From: Crocinitomicaceae bacterium | Lineage (GTDB): Bacteria > Bacteroidota > Bacteroidia > Flavobacteriales_D > Crocinitomicaceae | DNA length: 64,000 nucleotides | NCBI GenBank assembly: GCA_017983465.1 | Contig: JAGOBK010000001.1 | Coordinates: 62,001-126,000 of the forward strand | Direction: 5' to 3' | In this document: positions 1 to 7,038 of the stretch, piece by piece | How positions within the stretch are numbered: position 1 is the stretch's first letter | Layout of the letters: each line of letters opens with the position of its first letter | Made by a program: the position numbers and the translations under genes | The notes under the pieces: generated by a model | Told to the model about the DNA's origin: nothing | Seen by the model: only the letters and a program-made list of their open reading frames with translations | Database searches by the model: none

Positions 1-2218
1 TCATGTCAAATTCCAATTTCCCACCAAGCATCAATGTTTTGTGGTCAATTTGAAAATCTGGAATCAATTTACCATTCCATTTCACAGAGGCTACATAACA
101 ATTAGCAGCTCCTTGATTGTTGCAAATAATCTCGATTTTTGCATTGGTTTGATTATCAACTTTAATAGTTGCCTTGCTAAACAATGAACGTCCAATTTGA
201 TACATGGTATTTCCAGGAGCAATCGGATAAAGTCCTAATGAACTAAGTACATACCAAGCGCTCATCTGTCCACAGTCCTCGTTTCCGGAAAGCCCATCGG
301 GCTTTGCGTGATACATTTCCTTTAAAATACGATCGACATAAAACTGTGTTTTGTACGGAGCATTGGTGAAGTTGTACAAATAGGCCATGTGATGCGAAGG
401 TTCATTTCCATGCGCGTATTGACCGATTAATCCGGTGATGTCCGCTTGTTCGCGTCCCGATAATTTCATTTCCGTCGTAAACAAACGATCCAACCAAGCT
501 TCCAAGGAATCTCTTCCACCCAATAAATTTGTTAACACTTCAATTTCATGCGGAGCATACAAGGAATATTGCCAGCTATTCGCTTCGGTGTAGTTGAAAT
601 TAACTTCTGACGGATCAAATGGACCATACCATTGAGCTCCACGACGTGGACGCATAAATTTTGTGTTTGGATCGAATAAATTCACAAAGGAAAAGCTTCG
701 TTTGCGGTAAGTTTTCGCCATTTCGTCATTTCCTATTGCTGCTGCCATTTCTGCTATGCAAAAATCGTCATAGGCATATTCTAAGGTTTTCGAAACAGAT
801 TCTGGTTCATCGCTTGAACTTAAATAGCCTTTGTCCGCGTAACTTTGCTTTCCAAGTTCGTTGATGTTAGCAGTAAAATGCATGTCCTTTAGGGCTTTTT
901 TAGCATCGTAAGACATTCCCGCGGCTTTTGTTTTACCATCCAATCCTTTCATGTAGGCGTCAGAAATGACACTTACACTGTGATAACCGATCATGCATTC
1001 CGTTTCGCAAGCTGCTAATTCCCAAACTGGAAGATCACCGCCTTCATCAAATTGACGTAAGAAAGTACGGATGAATTGAGTCGTTCGTTCTTGTTGAATC
1101 AAGGTAAATAAAGGATGATTTCCTCTATAGGTATCCCAAAGAGAGAAAACGGTGTAATGATTGTCTTTTACTAGTTGATGGATCTTTTGGTCGCGTCCAC
1201 GGTAACGTCCGTCCAGATCGCTCATTAAATTTGGAGCAACCATACAATGATACAAACTCGTGTAGAAGATAATGGCATCTTCGAAATTCAACGATTCAAC
1301 CTTGATTTTACTTAATTCATTGTTCCATTTTTCGATGTTACGTGAATACACTTGCATGAAATCAAAACCTGGGATTTCTAGTTGTAAATTATGCGCTGCT
1401 CCTTTTTGATCCACGTGTGACATACCAACTTTGACATATAATACTTTGGTATCCTTCGGAAATTCCAGCAATAATTTATGAGTCCCGGCAATTTTCACTG
1501 GTTTGGCAGAACTGAACGGGGTGGAGGTTTCTAAATGAAAATAAAAGTGTTGTTCATTTGCCCATGCTTCTGAAACTCTTTTTCCAGAGATACTGGTGTT
1601 ATTGATGATTTCGAATCCTGCATCAAGTACTTTGTCTCGGTAATCTAAATCCAACAAAATGTACTTTTTTCCATTGGCATTCATAAATGTATATTCATGA
1701 ATACCAGAACGTTCACTTGTGGTTAAACGAACATTGATTTGCTCATCCTCCAAATAAACTTCATAGAATCCAGCGCGTGCTTTTTCCTTGTTGTGTGAAA
1801 ACGTGGACCCAAATCCATTTTTTGCATCTTGGTATTTTGGAAGAAGTTTTGCCTTCTTTCCAGATTGAGGTACAATTAGTAAATCCGCATAATCTGGGAC
1901 ACCAGTTCCACTAAGGTGGGTGTGACTGAATCCATAAATGAGTGAGTCCGAGTAATGGTATCCACCGCAGCCATCCCAGCCGTCGTGACGTGTGTCTGGA
2001 CTTAACTGCATCATTCCAAATGGTGCACAAACACCTGGAAATGTATGTCCGTGTCCACCGGTGCCAATCGTTGGCATGACGTAAACATATGGATTAAACG
2101 TTTCTGCTGGTTTCCCAACTAACTTTTGCGCTTTGTCACTTGCCTCCATCACATTTGTTACTTGTGCAAAGGAAAGGAAGCCAAGCGAACAGAAAAGGGT
2201 ACTGAATATCGATTTCAT
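1..2218 (-). CDS. GH92 family alpha-mannosidase, C-terminus cut by window edge
   Basis: Predicted secreted exo-alpha-mannosidase of glycoside hydrolase family 92, which are calcium-dependent enzymes trimming mannose from glycans. Translated by hand from the ATG at 2218: a Sec signal peptide (first 18 residues, ending FLSFA), then GTGGHGHTFPG at residues 52-62, PFGMMQLSPDTR, GWDGCGGYHYSD and GFSHTHLSGTG, all hallmark GH92 blocks. Nearer the C-terminus come YAHGNEPSHHMAYLYN and PDGLSGNEDCGQMSAWY. At least 739 codons are present, close to the full family length, so probably only a few tens of residues are missing. The start codon overlaps the stop of the upstream glycosyltransferase by one base (TAATG), suggesting translational coupling. 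The frame has no internal stop. Confident in family; the exact linkage specificity cannot be read. Confidence 0.93.
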   Translation of the reverse strand, partial: MKSIFSTLFCSLGFLSFAQVTNVMEASDKAQKLVGKPAETFNPYVYVMPTIGTGGHGHTFPGVCAPFGMMQLSPDTRHDGWDGCGGYHYSDSLIYGFSHTHLSGTGVPDYADLLIVPQSGKKAKLLPKYQDAKNGFGSTFSHNKEKARAGFYEVYLEDEQINVRLTTSERSGIHEYTFMNANGKKYILLDLDYRDKVLDAGFEIINNTSISGKRVSEAWANEQHFYFHLETSTPFSSAKPVKIAGTHKLLLEFPKDTKVLYVKVGMSHVDQKGAAHNLQLEIPGFDFMQVYSRNIEKWNNELSKIKVESLNFEDAIIFYTSLYHCMVAPNLMSDLDGRYRGRDQKIHQLVKDNHYTVFSLWDTYRGNHPLFTLIQQERTTQFIRTFLRQFDEGGDLPVWELAACETECMIGYHSVSVISDAYMKGLDGKTKAAGMSYDAKKALKDMHFTANINELGKQSYADKGYLSSSDEPESVSKTLEYAYDDFCIAEMAAAIGNDEMAKTYRKRSFSFVNLFDPNTKFMRPRRGAQWYGPFDPSEVNFNYTEANSWQYSLYAPHEIEVLTNLLGGRDSLEAWLDRLFTTEMKLSGREQADITGLIGQYAHGNEPSHHMAYLYNFTNAPYKTQFYVDRILKEMYHAKPDGLSGNEDCGQMSAWYVLSSLGLYPIAPGNTMYQIGRSLFSKATIKVDNQTNAKIEIICNNQGAANCYVASVKWNGKLIPDFQIDHKTLMLGGKLEFDM

Positions 2219-3243
2219 TAGTTGAATTTTCGTTTGTTTAATGCAGAATATACTTTGTTTTTCAAAAAGTAATAATCCCATATAATTCTTCCATTGTAGC
2301 GGTAGAATTTTCTTGCTTTGGTATTGATTTGGCGACGTTTTTTGTAAAAACGTCCGAATTGCGCATACAGATTCATGTGTGCTAAAAACACCATCCATGT
2401 TAATTGGAATTTACCAGAAAGCAAAAATTTAACTCCAGCAATTCCATCTAAACACATGCGAATAAATAAACTGGGGAATAAAAGTCCGGCGTGATTTTTC
2501 ATCAACATAAATAGACTATTTCTGAAATTCAAATAGACTTTCTTTGGGGAATCATAATCAAGTGTGCCTCCTCCTAAATGGTATACCGTACTTTCTGGAA
2601 CGCAATGAAAATCAAAACCAAGATTTCCTAGCCGGATACATAGATCAATTTCTTCCATGTGCGCGAAGAAATCGGAGTCAAAGCCCTTTACTTGATGAAA
2701 CAAGTTTGAACGAATGAGCATCGCTGCGCCTGATGTCCAGGTTACCGGAACGTCATAGTCATACTGTTGTTCATCGTTTTCAAGTGAATCGAAAATTCGT
2801 CCACGGCAAAAAGGGAAATAGTGTAAATCGACAAATCCACCTGCGGCACCGGCATGTTCAAACGCTTGTTTGTTCCGATAGGACCTAATTTTTGGTTGAC
2901 ACCCAGCTGTGTTTTCATGAGTATCCATGAATTGCTTCAATGGTTCGATCCAATTTTCGGTTACTTCTACATCGCTATTGAGAAGAAGGTAATAATCGAA
3001 TTGACCTTTTATTTGTTCTAATGCCACATTGTATCCACCTGCAAATCCAAAATTTCGATTTTGTTGGAGTAGGCGAACTTGTGGGAATTGTGCTTGAATA
3101 AACGAAACAGAATCATCCGTACTGGCATTGTCGGCAATATAAACGGGTGTATCCTTAGAATAGGATAGAACACTGGGTAAATATGTTTCAAGGTGATGCT
3201 TTCCGTTGAAATTGAGGATGACAATTGCTAAAGAAGTATCCAT
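2218..3243 (-). CDS. Family 2 glycosyltransferase
   Basis: Cytoplasmic GT-A fold glycosyltransferase of 341 residues transferring a sugar from a nucleotide-sugar donor, probably to a cell-surface glycan. The N-terminus carries AIVILNFNG, then YIADNASTDDS and a DxD-type LLNSDVEV near residue 90, as in rhamnosyltransferase-like GT2 proteins. The middle block FFAHMEEIDLCIRLG holds the ED acceptor-side motif, and the C-terminal 90 residues are basic and hydrophobic, consistent with membrane association. It lies 3 bases after the GWxTD gene and overlaps the GH92 start by one base, so all are probably one transcript. Donor and acceptor are unknown. Confidence 0.9.
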   Translation of the reverse strand: MDTSLAIVILNFNGKHHLETYLPSVLSYSKDTPVYIADNASTDDSVSFIQAQFPQVRLLQQNRNFGFAGGYNVALEQIKGQFDYYLLLNSDVEVTENWIEPLKQFMDTHENTAGCQPKIRSYRNKQAFEHAGAAGGFVDLHYFPFCRGRIFDSLENDEQQYDYDVPVTWTSGAAMLIRSNLFHQVKGFDSDFFAHMEEIDLCIRLGNLGFDFHCVPESTVYHLGGGTLDYDSPKKVYLNFRNSLFMLMKNHAGLLFPSLFIRMCLDGIAGVKFLLSGKFQLTWMVFLAHMNLYAQFGRFYKKRRQINTKARKFYRYNGRIIWDYYFLKNKVYSALNKRKFN

Positions 3244-3246
3244 CTG

Positions 3247-4695
3247 CTAGTATTGACGAAATAAATCGTTGCTATCACCTCCCCAATGATTGACATTGTT
3301 TTGGTTGGGATTATCCACATTTCCATTGTATGTGTTGCGTTTAGCAAGAATTTGTGGCCATGCCGGATTCTTTAATTCTCCAATCATATCAGAGTGAAGT
3401 AGGCGATAGGCATTGTTTACGAGGTCAGGGTTGTAAAAAACAAAACGCTTGTTGCTGTAGACCCCAATTTTATTGTAGGTCCAAATTTCGTATGGATATT
3501 CAGAAGGAGAGGATTCTCTTGCGTTTACCTGGTTTGGCGCACCATATTTCAGGTAAACACGTCCACGATCTGTTTCAAATCCTTCTTGAAAGTTATTTCC
3601 GTAGATTTTCTGTACAAAGATGACTTGTGCCTTGTATTTCAGCCAAGATTCGTAGGGATTAGTTGGTGTAGATACCGCCCAATATCCTTGAACATGCTTG
3701 CGCGCTTCATCAATATTTTTTGATTTCAGGGTTTCAATAATGTTTTTAATCTCCGCAGGTTTTGAAATTGGAATTAAACTTTCTAAGAAATAGAATACGG
3801 AGTCTGATGGAATGGATGATTGAAAAGCAGGATCTAGCAACAGATTCTCCATGGTGAACATGTAATTATTCTCATTACTACGTTCGAAATCATAGGTTTG
3901 AATGGAAAGTATTTCATTTGAGTTTGTTGTCAAACGGTATTGTATTTGATAGTTTCCTGAATTTAATTCTTCAATATTGATCGTTTCAAAAACGGGAACA
4001 ACACTTGATTTGTGCAACGTGCTCGTGCGTGTGAATCCAGGTATTTCGCTTGCATCCTTCATGTTGATGATGCGATGAGATAAAAGAAAAGTACTATCAC
4101 TTATGTTCTCTGTCCCGTATAATTCTAAGTAAACTGGTAATGTTTTTGAATCTGTCCCATAAAAACTAGAAAGCATGGGAATAATGTGGTAGCCCGATTT
4201 GTCAAAATTGGTTTGTTGATCACTTGGATAAGCATATTCCGCAACAAGTACATCGGATATTTTGGTGTTCGTAGAAAAATCTTCAATGGAAATTGGCAGG
4301 ATTCCCGAAATCTCCGAGTCTTCTTTATTGACATCCAGTAAATTGATTTTCAAAGAATACTTACCTGGATTTAACTGAACGCGAAGGATTTCGTAGAAAT
4401 CGTCTTGTATGCTATCAATTGCTTCCGGAGATTCCAGCACATATCGATCGTTAAAAACGGTTTTGGAACTATCAGTAATTTCAACTGAAATCAGGACTTT
4501 GGCTCTCAATCCATTCCCTTCGTTTTTGTACACGACGGAATAGGATACAAACTGCATGTATATTTCTAGGTAATTCCCAACATTGGGAGCATAAAATTGC
4601 TTGGTGTCGAGGTAGGTCTTTAATTTCGCTCCTTGTGCAAAGGAGAGGCTTTGTAAAAGACAAAAACAGATTAGAATGATATTTTTCATGTGCAT
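3247..4695 (-). CDS. GWxTD domain-containing secreted protein
   Basis: Protein of about 480 residues with a signal peptide (hydrophobic core LICFCLLQSL, cleavage near SFAQ). The C-terminal ~110 residues carry the GWxTD domain: GFETDRGRVYLKYGAPN near residue 372 (the eponymous W is F here), followed by YEIWTY and a C-terminal tail rich in Asn. The N-terminal part resembles beta-rich extracellular modules. GWxTD domains are known from Bacteroidota and Acidobacteriota but their role is not established. Two in-frame ATGs (4695 and 4689) are possible; the second gives a more typical MKN signal peptide. It follows the helicase gene by 20 bases and precedes the glycosyltransferase by 3. Confidence 0.85.
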   Translation of the reverse strand: MHMKNIILICFCLLQSLSFAQGAKLKTYLDTKQFYAPNVGNYLEIYMQFVSYSVVYKNEGNGLRAKVLISVEITDSSKTVFNDRYVLESPEAIDSIQDDFYEILRVQLNPGKYSLKINLLDVNKEDSEISGILPISIEDFSTNTKISDVLVAEYAYPSDQQTNFDKSGYHIIPMLSSFYGTDSKTLPVYLELYGTENISDSTFLLSHRIINMKDASEIPGFTRTSTLHKSSVVPVFETINIEELNSGNYQIQYRLTTNSNEILSIQTYDFERSNENNYMFTMENLLLDPAFQSSIPSDSVFYFLESLIPISKPAEIKNIIETLKSKNIDEARKHVQGYWAVSTPTNPYESWLKYKAQVIFVQKIYGNNFQEGFETDRGRVYLKYGAPNQVNARESSPSEYPYEIWTYNKIGVYSNKRFVFYNPDLVNNAYRLLHSDMIGELKNPAWPQILAKRNTYNGNVDNPNQNNVNHWGGDSNDLFRQY

Positions 4696-4715
4696 TTAAA
4701 ATTACAGAAAAAGCA

Positions 4716-6224
4716 TCAATCCTCAATATTCAATCTGATTTTTTGTGCTAATTGACGATTGTATGTTTCCAAGAGAAACTTGAAATAGTTATCCGTGCTT
4801 TTGGAAATACACTTCGTATAATGCTTCAATCTATGCTCGATGTGATCTTGTATAACCTGCATTAAATCAAGTGCATGGTCTAAATCTTTTGCGGCTAATT
4901 GTATTGCTTTAAAATGATTTTCAATAGATAAATCAATGGCAACTTTACCTTTTTCACCGCGGTCCAAACATTCGTAATAACAATCTTTGATGTTGAATTC
5001 TTCTAATATGGCAGATGGCATGTACTTGTCAAATCCTTTTGGAAATTCAAATTCCACTTCGAATTCCATGTCCTCCAATTCAGAGATACGGGATTCCAAA
5101 AATCGATCTGGAAATTTGAAGGCATCTTGCCAATTGATGTAATCTTGCCAATAACCGAAGCGACGTACGTTATTCCCTAAATCGATGATTTGAAATTCAC
5201 TTTTATTTGGAAGTTTTCTGGAACCACGCCCAATCATTTGGTGGTAAAGCGTCAATGAACGCGTTGCACGGTTAATAATGATCGATTCAACCGTCGGTTC
5301 ATCAAATCCTGTTGTCAAGATTCCAACCGATGTTAAAATCGCACCTGGAGTTACTTTAAACCAATGAATGACATCTTTTCGGTCTTTGTCGCTAAAAGTA
5401 GAGTCTAGGTGACGAATGTTGTATTTCAGTTTCTTGAAAGAATCTTCTACACGACGTGAAGTTTCGATTCCCGCATTGAAAATCAGCGTTTTTTTATTTA
5501 AACTAACCTCTTCATAAGCGAAAATCAATTTTTCCTGCATAAAGAAGTTACTGTAAAGTAAGTCAGAGCTACTTACGGTGAAATCGCCGTTTGTCCCAAT
5601 TTTCAATCCGTGTAGATTGACATCGTATTGGTATGTTTCCGCATTGGACAAATATCCTCCTTCAATGAGATTCGAAATGGATTCTCCCACCAATAGCTTG
5701 TTGTAATTATCTTTTAGAGGTAGGTTTCTATTCGAACTTAAAGGTGTAGCGGTAACCCCCAAAATATTTGCGTCCTCGTAAAACTGGAAGATTTTTCTGA
5801 AACTATTGTAATGTGCCTCATCGACAATAACCAATCCAACATCGGCAATAAAGTTGTCGTTTTCATTTAAACGGTTATTCAAGGTTTCCACCATCGCGAT
5901 GAAACATTGATACTCGTCCTGGTCATCCAAATGCTTTACTTCTGAATTAATGACCTTATTCGCCACTTTAATGGCTGATAACTGTTGGGATGTTTGAACG
6001 GAAAGTTCGATTCTGTGCGTTAAAATAAGCACTTTTTTACCCCACTGTTCAATGAATCGACGAGCTATTTCAGAGAAAATAACTGTTTTACCACCTCCAG
6101 TTGGAAGTTGGTAAAGTAAATTAAAATTATTGCCGTTTTTCCTAAGTTCATCTAGAACGTGGTTGACGGTTTGTTCCTGAAAAGGGTAAAGCTTCTTTGC
6201 TTCGTATAAATCGAAATCAATCAT
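4716..6224 (-). CDS. SF2 DEAD/DEAH-box helicase, stand-alone
   Basis: ATP-dependent superfamily 2 helicase of 502 residues. Motif I LPTGGGKT lies near residue 40, DEAH (motif II) near 130, GVTATPLS (motif III) near 160, and motif VI QMIGRGSRK near 330; motif TTGFDEP precedes it. The fold resembles the helicase part of type I/III restriction enzymes and RadD-like proteins, but no nuclease or methyltransferase domain or neighbour is present. The C-terminal ~140 residues match nothing I recognise. A longer frame begins at a TTG at 6245, but a perfect -7 box (6243-6250) covers that codon, so ATG 6224 is the likely start. First gene of a run ending in GH92. DNA repair or RNA remodelling are both possible. 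Confidence 0.85.
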   Translation of the reverse strand: MIDFDLYEAKKLYPFQEQTVNHVLDELRKNGNNFNLLYQLPTGGGKTVIFSEIARRFIEQWGKKVLILTHRIELSVQTSQQLSAIKVANKVINSEVKHLDDQDEYQCFIAMVETLNNRLNENDNFIADVGLVIVDEAHYNSFRKIFQFYEDANILGVTATPLSSNRNLPLKDNYNKLLVGESISNLIEGGYLSNAETYQYDVNLHGLKIGTNGDFTVSSSDLLYSNFFMQEKLIFAYEEVSLNKKTLIFNAGIETSRRVEDSFKKLKYNIRHLDSTFSDKDRKDVIHWFKVTPGAILTSVGILTTGFDEPTVESIIINRATRSLTLYHQMIGRGSRKLPNKSEFQIIDLGNNVRRFGYWQDYINWQDAFKFPDRFLESRISELEDMEFEVEFEFPKGFDKYMPSAILEEFNIKDCYYECLDRGEKGKVAIDLSIENHFKAIQLAAKDLDHALDLMQVIQDHIEHRLKHYTKCISKSTDNYFKFLLETYNRQLAQKIRLNIED

Positions 6225-6242
6225 TTTCGCAGTTGGGATTTG

Positions 6243-6250
6243 CAAAAATA
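6243..6250 (-). promoter_or_regulatory. Bacteroidota -7 box for helicase operon
   Basis: On the minus strand this reads TATTTTTG, a perfect TAnnTTTG. It sits 18 bases upstream of ATG 6224 and overlaps an alternative TTG start. No clear TTG at the -33 spacing was seen. Confidence 0.6.
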
Positions 6251-6274
6251 CAGCCTTTTCTTTGAATTAAGACA

Positions 6275-7009
6275 CTATGATTTCAATTGAGACCAATGAT
6301 GGAGGAAAATACCTGTTGCAATGGAGACATTTAAGGATTCCGCTTGCCCATAGCCAGGTATGGTAACTGCCTGATTGATATGTTTTTGAAGTGATGGTGA
6401 AATTCCCTTTCCTTCATTTCCCATGACGAGAATTTTTATTTCTTTTGGATTCACATTTTCCAATTTCTCACCGTCCAATAGTGCTCCATGTATGGTGGAA
6501 TTCAATTTTGGGAGAAATTCAATCAAATTTTCATAGAAAACGGGAATTCTAAATGCGCTTCCCATCGACGATTGAATGACTTTGGAGTTGAAGCAATTAA
6601 CCGTGTCCTCAGAGCAAAGAATTTGTTTGATTCCAAACCAATCTGCTGTTCGAATGATGGTTCCGAGATTCCCGGGATCTTGAATGCTTTCTAGTACGAG
6701 TATGCGTTCGTTTGGATTGAATTTTTTCTCGACTGGCTCATGAAAAAGTCCAATCATCGCAGATGGACTATTAAATTGCGAAATGCGCTCCATTTCGTTG
6801 TTGTTACATGAATAGCAATCAAAATGATTCAAGAGTGATGGATCGATATCCGCACTTGTGTATATAGAATGTACGAGCTCAGGAAATTGAATGGTCAATT
6901 CGCTGACTAATTTTAAGCCTTCCACTACAACCAATTTTTCTTTCTCCCGATTTTTCTTCAGGTGTAGACTTTTAATCCATTTTATCTTTTGTAGCGAAAT
7001 TTTTTCCAA
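6275..7009 (-). CDS. TrmH/SpoU-family RNA 2'-O-methyltransferase
   Basis: SAM-dependent RNA ribose methyltransferase of 244 residues with the SPOUT trefoil knot. Motif 1 is seen in ESIQDPGNLGTIIRTADWFG, motif 2 in VMGNEGKGIS, and motif 3 in IPGYGQAESLNVSIATGIFL. The N-terminal ~95 residues form the usual L30e-like substrate-binding domain (KIKWIKSLHLKKNREKEKLVVVEG). Target could be rRNA or tRNA. The start is a TTG at 7009 because there is no in-frame ATG before the first conserved residues and none upstream. It is divergent from the TamL-like gene with only 29 bases between start codons, and 50 bases separate its stop from the helicase ATG. Confidence 0.9.
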   Translation of the reverse strand: MEKISLQKIKWIKSLHLKKNREKEKLVVVEGLKLVSELTIQFPELVHSIYTSADIDPSLLNHFDCYSCNNNEMERISQFNSPSAMIGLFHEPVEKKFNPNERILVLESIQDPGNLGTIIRTADWFGIKQILCSEDTVNCFNSKVIQSSMGSAFRIPVFYENLIEFLPKLNSTIHGALLDGEKLENVNPKEIKILVMGNEGKGISPSLQKHINQAVTIPGYGQAESLNVSIATGIFLHHWSQLKS

Positions 7010-7021
7010 CTTGATTATTGT

Positions 7022-7029
7022 TATTTTTG
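7022..7029 (+). promoter_or_regulatory. -7 box for TamL-like gene
   Basis: TATTTTTG, a perfect TAnnTTTG, 9 bases before ATG 7039. The implied leader is only a few bases long, so the message may be nearly leaderless. It lies between two divergent starts. Confidence 0.55.
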
Positions 7030-7038
7030 TACTTGGAC

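Noticed and set aside
2218..4700. Small overlapping ORFs inside the envelope genes
   Set aside because: They run in other frames of clear family members, without signal, domain or spacing evidence.
4716..7009. Restriction or defence island around the helicase and methyltransferase
   Set aside because: The methyltransferase is a SPOUT RNA enzyme and no nuclease, specificity subunit, recombinase or integrase is present.
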